A DNA stretch of 64,000 nt from Isoptericola sp. BMS4. Lineage in GTDB: Bacteria > Actinomycetota > Actinomycetes > Actinomycetales > Cellulomonadaceae. The position numbers and the translations under genes were made by a program. Position 1 is the stretch's first letter. Each line of letters opens with the position of its first letter. Location of the stretch: the NCBI RefSeq assembly GCF_011634835.1, contig NZ_SIRP01000001.1, positions 3,601,331 through 3,665,330 on the forward strand, given 5' to 3'. Below, one piece after another: positions 19,174-28,077 of the stretch. The notes beneath the pieces were generated by a model. The model was not told the DNA's origin and did no database searches. It saw only the letters and a program-made list of their open reading frames with translations.

Positions 19174-20015
19174 GGGGCCCGCTCCGCGTCGTCGTGCGCC
19201 GGCGAGGCGAGGTACTCCCGCGCGCTGGCGAGCGACTGCGCGATGCGCCGGTGCGTCGAGTCGAGCCGGCGGAAAGCCCCGAGCCGCTCGTCGCCGGGCA
19301 GGGCGCCGCCGCTGGGCAGCACGTGCACGGTCGCTGTCTGCCGGGCCTCGTCCAGCTCGCGGAAGTAGCGGTGCCGCCGGGCGATCTCGAAGCTGACGCG
19401 GGCGACGTCGGCGGGCCTCGTCGGCGCGGTGAGGGGCTCCTCGACGCGGCCGACCTGCAGCACGTAGACGGTGGTGGCGCCGCGCCGCACGGCCTCGCCC
19501 AGGGGGATGGAGTTCACCATGCCGCCGTCGACGAAGTGCTCCCCGCCGATCTCGGTGGGCGGGAGCGCGCCGGGCACGGACGCGGAGGCGAGGACGGCGT
19601 CGACGAGCGGGCCGGTGTCGAACCAGTGCTCGGACGCGCGCTCGATGCTGGCGGCGACGACGGCGAGCGGGACCCGCAGGTCCTCGAACGTGGTGTGCGC
19701 GCCGAGGGTGCCGGCGATGACGCGGCGCAGCGCCGCGGGGTCGTACAGGTGGGTGCGGGAGCGGGCGAGGCGCCCGAGCTGGCGGTACCAGGGCTCGCCG
19801 TAGACCTCGTTCGCCACGGACGACGACCAGGCCTCGACGAGCCGGTCGACGACGGGCAGCTCGGGCTCGGCGGCCACCGCCGCCCCGTTGATCGCCCCGA
19901 TCGAGGTACCGACGACGAGGTCGGGGCGGATACCGGCCTCCAGGAGGGCCTGCAGCATCCCGACGTGCACGGCGCCGCGCACGCCGCCGCCACCGAGCAC
20001 GAACGCGACCGTCAT
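19170..20015 (-). CDS. patatin-like phospholipase
   Basis: This 281-aa serine lipid acyl hydrolase has an oxyanion hole in GGGGVRG (residues 8-14), a nucleophile Ser38 in GTSIG and a catalytic Asp in the VDGGMVNSIPL segment, a complete Ser-Asp dyad. The ATG at 20015 gives the family-typical start TVAFVLGGGG. A longer reading from 20060 would begin inside a palindrome and is rejected. It is coupled by GTGA overlap to the acyltransferase gene downstream. Confidence 0.9.
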   Translation of the reverse strand: MTVAFVLGGGGVRGAVHVGMLQALLEAGIRPDLVVGTSIGAINGAAVAAEPELPVVDRLVEAWSSSVANEVYGEPWYRQLGRLARSRTHLYDPAALRRVIAGTLGAHTTFEDLRVPLAVVAASIERASEHWFDTGPLVDAVLASASVPGALPPTEIGGEHFVDGGMVNSIPLGEAVRRGATTVYVLQVGRVEEPLTAPTRPADVARVSFEIARRHRYFRELDEARQTATVHVLPSGGALPGDERLGAFRRLDSTHRRIAQSLASAREYLASPAHDDAERAP

Positions 20016-20051
20016 GCGCCCGATGGTGCCACGACCATGTCGTGGGTGGCG

Positions 20052-20112
20052 GCCGAACATGTGGTCGGTCCGGGATTGACGTCGTCAATCCCGGACCGAC
20101 CACATGTTCGGC
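20052..20112. repeat. perfect 29-bp inverted repeat with 3-base loop
   Basis: The arm at 20052-20080 begins GCCGAACATGTGG and pairs without a mismatch with 20084-20112. The centre is GTC. It lies between the patatin start and the putA stop, both minus-strand genes, so it may end the putA transcript. No T-tract follows. It has the same 29+3+29 geometry as the palindrome at 52464-52524 but a different sequence. Confidence 0.85.
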
Positions 20113-20132
20113 GTCGAGGAAGGGCCTGTTCG

Positions 20133-23100
20133 TCAGGCGTGCACGTGCCCGTACCGGTGGCGGGTGCGGCTCACGGCCTGCTCGCGCAGGAACGCGAGCA
20201 GCTCGCGGCGCCCCGAGGCGAGGACCGGCCCGTCGAGCACCGTCACGGTGCCCAGCCGCGTGGCGGCCGCCTCCTTCAGGCCGGGCGCGTCGCCCAGCAC
20301 CCGGACCCGGCCGGTGACGCGGCCGTCCGCGACCGCGGCAGCGAAGTCCTCGTGCGAGACGGGGGCCTCGTGCGGCACGCCCCAGCCGGAGTCCCGGGCC
20401 GGCACGACGACCGCCGGCACGCCCGCCCTCCGGGCGCCCTGGAGCACGCGGCGGACCTCGACGGGCAGGGCGCCCTCACCGACGCGCACGGTGATCCGGT
20501 CGATCGACCGGTAGCGGAAGGTGTTCTCCTCGACGCTGAGCCCGGTCCTGTCGTGCCCGGTGCCGAACTCGGCGTCCCAGGCGGCCTGGTCGGAGCGCTC
20601 CGCCCAGGCGAGCCAGGCCTCGGGGTCGTTGCCGCGCGACGGCACCACGGTGGTGTCGTCGGACCAGGCGCCGAGCTGGCCCACGTAGTTCGGGCCGCCG
20701 GCCTTGGCGCCCGGGCCCACCGACGACGCCTTCCAACCGCCGAACGACTGCCGCTGCACGATCGCGCCCGTGATGTGCCGGTTGACGTACACGTTGCCGG
20801 CCTCGACACGGTCGAGCCAGCTGGTGATCTCCTCGTCGTCCAGCGAGTGGATCCCGGCCGTGAGGCCGAACGCCACCTGGTTCTGCAGCCGGATCGCCTC
20901 GTCCAGGTCCTTCGCGGTCATGATCCCGAGCACGGGGCCGAAGACCTCGGTGAGGTGGAAGAACGAGCCCGGGACGACGCCGTCGCGCAGCCCGGGCGAC
21001 CACAGGCGGTCGGGGTCGATCCCCGCGGCGGCGGCCGCGTCGTCGAGGCGGCGCGGCTCGACCAGCCACGACTCCCCCGGCTCCAGCGTCGTCAGCGCCC
21101 GCTCCAGCTTGCCCCGGGCCGGCTCCGTGAGCGGGCCCATGACGGTGGACATGTCGGTGGCGGGCCCGACGGCGAGCGACCGGACGGCGTCGACGAGCTG
21201 GCGCCGGACGCGGCGGCCGGTCTCGGTCGACGGGTCGCCCGCCGAGCCGACGAGGATGACCAGCGACGCGGCGGAGCACTTCTGCCCCGCGTGCCCGAAG
21301 GCGCTCTTCACGAGGTCGGCGACGGCGAGGTCGAGGTCGGCCGACGGCGTCACGACGAGCGCGTTCTTGCCCGACGTCTCCGCGAGCACCGGGCGGTCGG
21401 GGCGCCACGACGCGAACAGCTCCGCCGTCTCGATGGCGCCGGTGAGGATGACGCGCGCCACCTCGGGATGGGTGACCAGGTGCTTGCCGAGGTCGCCGTC
21501 GGGCACGCGCAGGAACTGCACGACGTCGCGGGCCACGGCGGGGTCGAGCCCGATCTGCGGCGCGACCTCGTCGAGGGCGTCGTGGACGGCGTCGATCGCG
21601 ATCTCGTAGCAGCGCGGCGTCGGCGGCGCCGGCTTCGCGATGGCCACCGATCCGGCCGCGAGCGCCGAGAGCACGCCGCCGGCGGGGATGGCGACCGGGA
21701 AGTTCCACGGCGGGGTGACGAGGGTGACGCCGTCGGGGGTGAACGTGGCCCCGTCGACGTGCTCGAGCTGCTCCGCGGACTGCGCGTAGTAGTTGGCGAA
21801 GTCGACGGCCTCGGTGACCTCGGGGTCTGCCTCGGCGACGGTCTTGCCGGGCTCGTGCACCATGGCGGTGACGAGCTCGGTGCGGCGGTCCTCGAGGTGG
21901 CGGGCGGCGGCGCGCAGCACCGTCGCCCGGTCGGCGGGCGCGACGGCGGCCCAGACGGCCTGCGCGCGGGTGGCGCGCGCGACGGCGGCGTCGATCTCGT
22001 CGGTGCTGGTGACCTCGGCGGCCTGGACGCCGACGTACCCGCTGTCGGGGCCGGTGACGTGCTGCGCCCAGGCCCGGTGCGCCGCCACGGCGGGGTCGGT
22101 GTCCATGGCGTTGCGGAACCCGGCGGACACCTCGACGTGGTCGGGCGCCCCGTCGAAGCGGGACCGGCGGCGCGGCGCGACGTCCGACGGTTCGTAGCGC
22201 ACCCCGTCGATCGAGGCGCGGAAGGCGACCTCCTGGCGCGCCATGGGTGTGGGCCGGGTGCCGCCGGACTCGACGGCGGGCGCGAACGCGGCGTGCACGA
22301 AGTTCTGCGGCGCGGAGTTCTCCTCGAGCCGCCGCACGAGGTAGGAGATGGCGACGTCGAAGTCCTCGTCGCGCACGACGGGCGTGTACAGCACGACGCG
22401 GCCGCCATCCTTCGCGACCTCGTCGCGCACCAGGCGCGCCTCGATGGGCGCCATGCCCTGCAGCATCTCGATGTCGAGGCCGTCGGTCACGCCCCGGCCG
22501 CGGGCGAGCAGGATCGCGAGCGCCACGTGGAACAGGTTGTGCGAGGCGACGCCGAGGCGGACGGCGGAGGTGCGGTCGGCGCGCAGGTGGTGGTCGAGGA
22601 TGCGCACGTAGTTCGCGTCGACGTCCGGCTTCGTCGGGTACGGGGCCTGCTCCCAGTCGTGCAGCTCGGCCTCGACGTGCTCCATGGCGAGGTTCGCGCC
22701 CTTGACGAGGCGGACCTTGACCCGCGCGCCGCCGGCGTCCACGCGCCGCCGTGCCCATTCGGTGATGTGGTCGAGGGCGCCCATCGCGTCGGGCAGGTAG
22801 GCCTGCAGGACGATGCCGGCCTCGAGGTCGCGGAACTCGTCGCGCTCGAGGATCTCGGTGAAGACGGCGGTGGTCAGCGCGAGGTCCTTGTACTCCTCCA
22901 TGTCGAGGTTGACGAAGACGCCGGACTCGCGCGCCGCCCGGTACAGCGGCACGAGGCGCTCGACGACGCGCTCGCGGGACCCGTCGAGGTCCCAGGTGAC
23001 GAGCTGCGCGGCGACCGAGGAGACCTTGACGGACACGTAGTCGACGTCGGGGCGGCGCACCAGGTCGATGGTGCGCTGCAGGCGGGCCTGGGCCTCCTGC

Positions 23101-23702
23101 TCGCCCAGGACGGCCTCGCCGAGCAGGTTGACGTTGAGGGTGTAGCCCTCGGCGCGGGTGCGCGCGAGGTGCGCGGTGAGGCCCTTGCCGGCGTCGGCGA
23201 CGAGGTGCCCGACGAGCTGGCGCAGCCGGATCCGGGCGGCCGGCACGACGACGGAGGGCAGGGTCGGGGCGACGGCGGCGCCGACCTTGAACAGCGTGCG
23301 GTCGACGGGGCTGAGGAAGCTCGCGGACCCGGCGTCCTTGCCGAGGCGGGCGAGCGCCTTGGCCGCGGCGCCGACGTCGTGCGGGCGCGCGACGTCGTCG
23401 ACGAAGCCGACGGCGAGCTCCAGCCCGGCGGGGTCGGAGACCAGGGAGCCGAGCCGCTCGGCGGTGGCGCGCGTCTTCTTGTCGGCGCGGGTGGTCGTGG
23501 CGCCGCCCGCGGGCCCGTCGGTCGCCGAGCCGTCGGCGACCGCGATCCAGTGGTGGGCGAGGGCGACGGCGTCCTCGACCATGCTCTCCACGTCCTGCGC
23601 GCCCTGAACGCCCTCGACGCCCCCGTCGGCGCGCGTGCTCTGGTGTCCGGACCGGCCGGCGCCGGGGGTGGCGGCGCCGGGGGTCGCTGCAGCGGTACTC
23701 AT
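20133..23702 (-). CDS. putA: bifunctional proline dehydrogenase / glutamate-semialdehyde dehydrogenase
   Basis: This 1189-aa PutA-type enzyme oxidises proline to glutamate in two steps. The proline dehydrogenase barrel (about residues 90-480) carries RLVKGANLAMEH near residue 334 and ASHNLFHVALA near 387, which form the FAD and substrate site. The aldehyde dehydrogenase domain (about 570-1020) has the catalytic Cys in FGHAGQKCSA near residue 809. A shorter C-terminal region follows. There is no ribbon-helix-helix DNA-binding domain, so it is not a trifunctional self-regulating PutA. GGGAGG lies almost against the ATG at 23702, so the exact start is uncertain. A divergent PAS/AraC gene 53 bases away is the likely regulator. 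Confidence 0.93.
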   Translation of the reverse strand: MSTAAATPGAATPGAGRSGHQSTRADGGVEGVQGAQDVESMVEDAVALAHHWIAVADGSATDGPAGGATTTRADKKTRATAERLGSLVSDPAGLELAVGFVDDVARPHDVGAAAKALARLGKDAGSASFLSPVDRTLFKVGAAVAPTLPSVVVPAARIRLRQLVGHLVADAGKGLTAHLARTRAEGYTLNVNLLGEAVLGEQEAQARLQRTIDLVRRPDVDYVSVKVSSVAAQLVTWDLDGSRERVVERLVPLYRAARESGVFVNLDMEEYKDLALTTAVFTEILERDEFRDLEAGIVLQAYLPDAMGALDHITEWARRRVDAGGARVKVRLVKGANLAMEHVEAELHDWEQAPYPTKPDVDANYVRILDHHLRADRTSAVRLGVASHNLFHVALAILLARGRGVTDGLDIEMLQGMAPIEARLVRDEVAKDGGRVVLYTPVVRDEDFDVAISYLVRRLEENSAPQNFVHAAFAPAVESGGTRPTPMARQEVAFRASIDGVRYEPSDVAPRRRSRFDGAPDHVEVSAGFRNAMDTDPAVAAHRAWAQHVTGPDSGYVGVQAAEVTSTDEIDAAVARATRAQAVWAAVAPADRATVLRAAARHLEDRRTELVTAMVHEPGKTVAEADPEVTEAVDFANYYAQSAEQLEHVDGATFTPDGVTLVTPPWNFPVAIPAGGVLSALAAGSVAIAKPAPPTPRCYEIAIDAVHDALDEVAPQIGLDPAVARDVVQFLRVPDGDLGKHLVTHPEVARVILTGAIETAELFASWRPDRPVLAETSGKNALVVTPSADLDLAVADLVKSAFGHAGQKCSAASLVILVGSAGDPSTETGRRVRRQLVDAVRSLAVGPATDMSTVMGPLTEPARGKLERALTTLEPGESWLVEPRRLDDAAAAAGIDPDRLWSPGLRDGVVPGSFFHLTEVFGPVLGIMTAKDLDEAIRLQNQVAFGLTAGIHSLDDEEITSWLDRVEAGNVYVNRHITGAIVQRQSFGGWKASSVGPGAKAGGPNYVGQLGAWSDDTTVVPSRGNDPEAWLAWAERSDQAAWDAEFGTGHDRTGLSVEENTFRYRSIDRITVRVGEGALPVEVRRVLQGARRAGVPAVVVPARDSGWGVPHEAPVSHEDFAAAVADGRVTGRVRVLGDAPGLKEAAATRLGTVTVLDGPVLASGRRELLAFLREQAVSRTRHRYGHVHA

Positions 23703-23755
23703 CCTCCCAGGGTGCTCCTGACCCGGGGTGCTCGTCTTGTACGATCGCACCCGCG

Positions 23756-24505
23756 ATGAGCGCGGATTCGAACAACTCCCCCGACCTGATGGCGGCCCTG
23801 TCGCCCGTCATGGTCGCACTCATGGACGAGCTGTCCGACGTGATGTTCTGCGCGAAGGACGCCGGCGGGCGCTACATCGCCGTCAACCAGGTTTTCGTGC
23901 GGCGCACGAACGAGACGTCGCGGCGCCAGGTGCTCGGGCGGCGGGCGTCCGACCTGTTCGTGCCGGAGCTCGCCGAGCGCTACGAGGCGCAGGACGCCGA
24001 GGTGCTGCGCACCGGACGCCCGCTGCGCAACGAGCTGGAGCTGATCCGCCGCGTCGGGGGGACGCCCGGCTGGTTCCTCACCGCGAAGCTCCCGCTGCGG
24101 GACGACGGCGGCCGCGTCGCCGGGCTCGTCTCCGTGTCGCAGGACCTGCGCTCGGGCGACGCCGACGACGCGACGATGGACGCGATGGCCCGCCTGGTCG
24201 CCGCGGTGGAGGAGCGTCTGGAGACCGACCCGGGCGGTGCGCTGACCGTCGCGGAACTGGCGGCGATGGCGGGGAGCACGCCCGCGGTGCTGGACCGGCG
24301 GGTACGCAAGGTCTTCGGCCTGTCGCCGCGCCAGCTCGTACTGCGGGCCCGGGTGGACCGCGCCGCGCACCTGCTGACGTCCACGGCGACGCCCCTGGCA
24401 CAGGTCGCCACCGCGGCCGGGTTCTACGACCAGCCGTCGTTCACGCGCACGTTCGCCCGGCTGACGGGCGAGACGCCGTCGTCGTTCCGCCGCCGGTCCC
24501 GGTAG
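23756..24505 (+). CDS. PAS-domain AraC-family transcriptional regulator
   Basis: This 249-aa regulator has an N-terminal PAS sensor domain (about residues 22-135, with VMFCAKDAGGRYIAVN) and a C-terminal AraC-type double helix-turn-helix (about 150-248). The latter contains LAQVATAAGFYDQPSFTRTF and a conserved GETPSSFRRR end. It is divergent from putA with 53 bases between starts, so it probably controls proline catabolism. The PAS ligand or signal is unknown. A -10-like TACGAT ends 10 bases before the ATG. Confidence 0.88.
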   Translation: MSADSNNSPDLMAALSPVMVALMDELSDVMFCAKDAGGRYIAVNQVFVRRTNETSRRQVLGRRASDLFVPELAERYEAQDAEVLRTGRPLRNELELIRRVGGTPGWFLTAKLPLRDDGGRVAGLVSVSQDLRSGDADDATMDAMARLVAAVEERLETDPGGALTVAELAAMAGSTPAVLDRRVRKVFGLSPRQLVLRARVDRAAHLLTSTATPLAQVATAAGFYDQPSFTRTFARLTGETPSSFRRRSR

Positions 24506-24548
24506 CCCCGGCTTTCACCCGCTCGGAGACGGGCGTAAGTTCAGCGGC

Positions 24549-25379
24549 ATGACGCAACTCGCCCCCACCGTGACCCTGTCCCACGGAACCGCCATGCCGG
24601 TGCTCGGCCTGGGCACCTGGCCGATGGACGACGACGAGTCCGCGACCGCCGTCGCCGCCGCGATCTCCTCCGGGTACCGCTCGGTCGACACCGCCGAGAA
24701 CTACCGCAACGAGCGCGGCGTGGGCCGCGGGATCGCCGACGCCTCCGTGCCGCGCTCCGAGCTGTTCGTCACCACCAAGTTCAACAAGGAGTGGCACGGC
24801 GTCGACGGGGCGCGGCAGGCCTGCGAGAACGCCCTCGAGCGGCTCGGCCTCGACTACCTCGACCTGCTGCTGATCCACTGGCCGAACCCGGGCCAGGACC
24901 GGTACGTCGACGCCTGGCGGGGCCTGCTGCGCCTGCGCGAGGAGGGCCTGATCCGGGCGGCGGGCACGTCGAACTTCAAGCCGGCCCACCTGCGGCGGCT
25001 CCTCGACGCCACCGGCGAGGCGCCGGAGGTGAACCAGATCAACCTCAACCCGTACGCGACGCGCGCCGAGACGGTCGCGTTCCACCGCGAGCACGGGATC
25101 GTCACCGAGGCGTGGAGCCCCATCAAGCCCGCGGACGTCCTCGCGGAGCCGGTCGTCGTCCAGATCGCCGAGCGGCACGGCTGCACGCCGGCGCAGGTCG
25201 TGCTGCGGTGGGTCACCCAGCAGGGGTACGTGACGGTGCCGAAGTCGGCCTCGCCGGAGCGGCAGCGCGAGAACCTCGCCTCGCTCGAGGTGGAGCTCAC
25301 CGCCGAGGAGATCGAGGCGGTCTCCGCGCTCGACCGCGGCGAGGCGCACGTCACGGACTCGGATGCGTTCGGTCACTGA
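24549..25379 (+). CDS. aldo/keto reductase
   Basis: This 276-aa NADPH-dependent oxidoreductase is of the AKR5-type prokaryotic branch and probably reduces 2,5-diketo-D-gluconate-like or other carbonyls. The catalytic tetrad is complete: Asp47, Tyr52, Lys77 and His110 (DTAENY, TTKFN, LIHWP). The cofactor motif VTVPKSASPERQRENL is near the C-terminus. It lies 43 bases after the PAS/AraC gene. The physiological substrate cannot be inferred. Confidence 0.92.
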   Translation: MTQLAPTVTLSHGTAMPVLGLGTWPMDDDESATAVAAAISSGYRSVDTAENYRNERGVGRGIADASVPRSELFVTTKFNKEWHGVDGARQACENALERLGLDYLDLLLIHWPNPGQDRYVDAWRGLLRLREEGLIRAAGTSNFKPAHLRRLLDATGEAPEVNQINLNPYATRAETVAFHREHGIVTEAWSPIKPADVLAEPVVVQIAERHGCTPAQVVLRWVTQQGYVTVPKSASPERQRENLASLEVELTAEEIEAVSALDRGEAHVTDSDAFGH

Positions 25380-25469
25380 CGAGCCGTCGATGCCCACTCA
25401 TCCTCGACAGTCCGCTGCCTGCAGCCGCCGGCCGGCCCCCGGGGCGCACGAGACCTGCGGGCGGAACCC

Positions 25470-26357
25470 CTGAGCGGCGAACCGGAGGGAGTCCTCGCGC
25501 AGGTCACCGCACGGCTGCGCGCCGCGGGCTGCGTCTTCGCGGAGGAGGAGGCGCTGCTCCTCGGTGCTGCGAGCGGCCTGCCGGGCGATCCGGTCGGCAG
25601 TTCGGGTTCTGCGCGGCAGTTCGAACTGCCGCACGGAACCCGAACTGCCGAAGAGACCGGGGCGAGACTGGAACGTCTTGTCGCACGGCGGGTCGCCGGC
25701 GAGCCACTGGAGCACCTGCTCGGCTGGGTGGAGTTCGCCGGGCGGCGCTGGTCGGTCGGCCCGGGCGTGTTCGTCCCCCGGCGGCGCACCGAGCTCATGG
25801 TGCGCACCGCCGGCGAGCTGTCGGGAGAGGTGCTCGTCGACCTGTGCTGCGGGTGCGGCGCGGTCGGTGGGTCCGTGCTCCTCGGGCTGCCCGACGGCGT
25901 GCGCGCCGGCGCCGAGCTGCACGCCGCCGACGTCGAGCCGGCCGCGGTGGAGCACGCGCGGCACAACCTGGCCCCGCTCGGCGGCGCGGCGTACGAGGGC
26001 GACCTGTTCGACGCCCTGCCGGCCGCGCTGCGCGGCCGCATCGACGTGCTCACCTGCAACGCGCCCTACGTGCCCACCGGCGCGATCGGCACCATGCCGC
26101 CCGAGGCCCGCGAGCACGAGCCCGCCGTGGCGCTGGACGGCGGCGGCGACGGCCTCGACGTGCTGCGCCGGGTGGTCGCCGCCGCGTCGGCCTGGCTGGC
26201 TCCCGGCGGGTCGCTGCTGTTCGAGATCGGCGGCGGCCAGGTCGACGCCGCGCGCGCCCTGGTCACGGAGCACAGGATGATGCCCCGGGTCGTGACCGAC
26301 GACGACCCGGACGACGACGACGCGACCGGCGGCACGGTCGTCGTCGCCACGCGGTAG
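25470..26357 (+). CDS. PrmC-related N5-glutamine-type methyltransferase, N-terminus irregular
   Basis: This is a class I SAM methyltransferase of the PrmC/HemK-related actinobacterial group. Family features are LRAAGCVFAEEEALLL in the helical N-domain, RVAGEPLEHLLGWVEF, PGVFVPRRRTE, a SAM loop VDLCCGCGAVGG and the catalytic-type NAPYVP motif (NPPY variant). The reading frame stays open from 25380 but has no ATG, GTG or TTG before GTG 25728, which is too far inside the conserved domain. The first residues of the family pattern begin near a CTG at 25470, so the start is provisional. A 58-base palindrome is inserted in frame at 25594-25651 and encodes a stretch that looks foreign to the family. 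The gene may be active with a non-standard start, or decaying. Confidence 0.7.
   Translation: MSGEPEGVLAQVTARLRAAGCVFAEEEALLLGAASGLPGDPVGSSGSARQFELPHGTRTAEETGARLERLVARRVAGEPLEHLLGWVEFAGRRWSVGPGVFVPRRRTELMVRTAGELSGEVLVDLCCGCGAVGGSVLLGLPDGVRAGAELHAADVEPAAVEHARHNLAPLGGAAYEGDLFDALPAALRGRIDVLTCNAPYVPTGAIGTMPPEAREHEPAVALDGGGDGLDVLRRVVAAASAWLAPGGSLLFEIGGGQVDAARALVTEHRMMPRVVTDDDPDDDDATGGTVVVATR
25594..25651. repeat. 58-base palindrome inside a coding region
   Basis: Arms of 29 bp meet at TTCGAA with no spacer (centre 25622/25623). They pair at 27 of 29 positions, with mismatches only at 25610 and 25612. The palindrome keeps the methyltransferase reading frame open. Confidence 0.85.
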
Positions 26358-26381
26358 GCGCGGACCGGCGCCCGGACGTGC

Positions 26382-27212
26382 TCAGCGGCGCAGCGCGAGC
26401 ACCAGGGGCGCCGCCACGGCGACGGCGGCCGCGACCAGGGCGGTCACGCCCACGACCGGGTCGGCCAGCGGACCCTGGAGCCGGGCGACGCCGATCCACG
26501 CCAGCCCCCACCCCGCGGCGAGACCGATCGGCACCGCGATCCCGGGCCGCGGGCCGGCCGCTCGCACGAACGTCGCGAGCGCCACGACGACCAGCGCGCC
26601 GGCCACCACCAGGACCGTGCCCCAGACGCTCTCCCCGAGGAGCAGGTCGCCGACACCCGCGCGCGCGAGCGCTGCCGCCACGTTCGCGAGCGTCGCCACG
26701 CAGACCCAGCCGAGGTACAGACCCAGGGGCCAGTCGGTGGCGACGGTGTCCAGCGCACGAGGGGGCGCGATCCGCGCCAGGCGGACGACGACGACGCTCA
26801 GCACCGCGACGAGCGCGGCGATCACCAGGACGCTCCCCCACAGCAGGCCCGCCTGCACGACGCCGATCCACACGGCGTTGAGGACCATGGAGGCCAGCAC
26901 CCACCAGGCCACGGCGCGCAACCGGCGGTCGGCGCCCCGTCCGGGCAGCGCCTGGACGACGGCGAAGAGCATCAGCCCGGCGTAGATCACCGACCAGATC
27001 GCGAAGGCCGGGCCGCCCGGGGCGACGACGGTCGCGTCGGAGGCGAGGGCGCCGTCGGCGGCCTCGGCCACGGGGGTGCCGCCGGCGGCCCCCGACCCCA
27101 CCGCGGCGCCGGCGACGGCGAGCAGCGCCCCGAGCAGGACGACGACCTGCCGGACGCGGTCGGCGGCGGTGGCCGCCTCGGGGGTGACGGGGCTCGTGGG
27201 TGCGGCGCTCAT
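26382..27212 (-). CDS. TspO-like tryptophan-rich sensory membrane protein
   Basis: This 276-aa integral membrane protein has about seven hydrophobic segments. The middle part has PAFAIWSVIYAGLMLF, VLNAVWIGVVQ and a DWPLGLYLGWVCVATLANV segment, typical of proteins annotated as tryptophan-rich sensory proteins distantly related to TspO/MBR. TspO proteins bind porphyrins. The gene lies directly downstream of chdC and cpfC on the same strand, so a link with heme or porphyrin handling is plausible but inferred. A 14-bp palindrome CTCAGCATGCTGAG sits just upstream (27231-27244). Confidence 0.75.
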   Translation of the reverse strand: MSAAPTSPVTPEAATAADRVRQVVVLLGALLAVAGAAVGSGAAGGTPVAEAADGALASDATVVAPGGPAFAIWSVIYAGLMLFAVVQALPGRGADRRLRAVAWWVLASMVLNAVWIGVVQAGLLWGSVLVIAALVAVLSVVVVRLARIAPPRALDTVATDWPLGLYLGWVCVATLANVAAALARAGVGDLLLGESVWGTVLVVAGALVVVALATFVRAAGPRPGIAVPIGLAAGWGLAWIGVARLQGPLADPVVGVTALVAAAVAVAAPLVLALRR

Positions 27213-27230
27213 CCACCCAGCATGGCAAAA

Positions 27231-27244
27231 CTCAGCATGCTGAG
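27231..27244. promoter_or_regulatory. 14-bp palindrome upstream of the TspO-like gene
   Basis: CTCAGCATGCTGAG is a perfect palindrome in the 43-base gap between the chdC stop and the TspO-like start. It could be an operator or part of a terminator. A related half, CATGCT, lies at 27224-27219 on the minus strand. Confidence 0.35.
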
Positions 27245-27255
27245 CATCTTGGGGA

Positions 27256-28014
27256 TCAATCGCGGGGCTGCTTCTCCGCCCACTCGGCCAGGGTGGTGCG
27301 CGGGCCGGTGAAGAACGGCACCTCCTCGCGCACGTGGCGGCGCGCCTCGGTGGCGCGCAGGTCGCGCATGAGGTCGACGATGCGGTGCAGCTCGTCCGCC
27401 TCGAACGCCAGCAGCCACTCGTAGTCGCTCAGCGCGAACGTGCTCATGGTGTTCGCCCGGACGTCCTTGTACCCCGCCGCGGCCAGGCCGTGGTCGCGCA
27501 GCATCGTGCGGCGCTCGTCGTCGGGCAGCAGGTACCAGTCGTAGGAGCGCACGAACGGGTACACGCACAGGTAGTCGCGCGGCCGCTCCCCGGCGAGGAA
27601 CGCCGGCACGTGGCCCTTGTTGAACTCGGCGGCACGGTGCAGCGCCACCACGGACCACTCGGGCGCCAGCGCGGCGCCGAGGCCCGAGGCCCGCAGGCGC
27701 TGGTAGGCGCCCTGCACCGACTCGACGGACGGCCCGTGCACCCACACCATGAGGTCGGCGTCGGCGCGCAGCCCGGCCACGTCGTAGACGCCGCGGACGA
27801 CGACGCCCCCGTCGACGCGGGACGGCTCGCGGTCCTCCTGGCCGTCCCACAGGGCCGTCTCCGCCTCGGCCGCCAGCGCCGCGCGGCGGGCGTCGTCGGC
27901 GGGCAGCGGCTCGGCGACCGAGAACACCGCGATCATCGCGTACCGGATCGACGCGTTGATGCTCTCCGCGTCGACTGCCTCGCCGGTGTCGCCGTGGACG
28001 TGCTGGTCCGTCAT
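27256..28014 (-). CDS. chdC: coproheme decarboxylase (ChdC/HemQ)
   Basis: This 252-aa protein of the chlorite-dismutase fold performs the last step of the coproporphyrin-dependent heme pathway: H2O2-dependent decarboxylation of coproheme to heme b. Recognisable parts are the heme-ligand region [14 protein letters not shown] and the catalytic-Tyr region [27 protein letters not shown] is also characteristic. It lies 63 bases downstream of the ferrochelatase gene on the same strand, so consecutive pathway steps are encoded together. Confidence 0.94.
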   Translation of the reverse strand: MTDQHVHGDTGEAVDAESINASIRYAMIAVFSVAEPLPADDARRAALAAEAETALWDGQEDREPSRVDGGVVVRGVYDVAGLRADADLMVWVHGPSVESVQGAYQRLRASGLGAALAPEWSVVALHRAAEFNKGHVPAFLAGERPRDYLCVYPFVRSYDWYLLPDDERRTMLRDHGLAAAGYKDVRANTMSTFALSDYEWLLAFEADELHRIVDLMRDLRATEARRHVREEVPFFTGPRTTLAEWAEKQPRD

Positions 28015-28077
28015 CGTGCGCTCCTCAGGGTCGAGAGAGGTGGTCGGGACGGGGTGCCCGGGCGGGGCACCCGGTGC

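Noticed and set aside
25390-25473. 27-codon ORF (ATG 25390 to TGA 25471) just upstream of the PrmC-like gene, considered as a frameshifted N-terminus
   Set aside because: Its sequence does not resemble the N-terminus of the family and it has no clear ribosome site. It may still indicate decay, so the start is left provisional.
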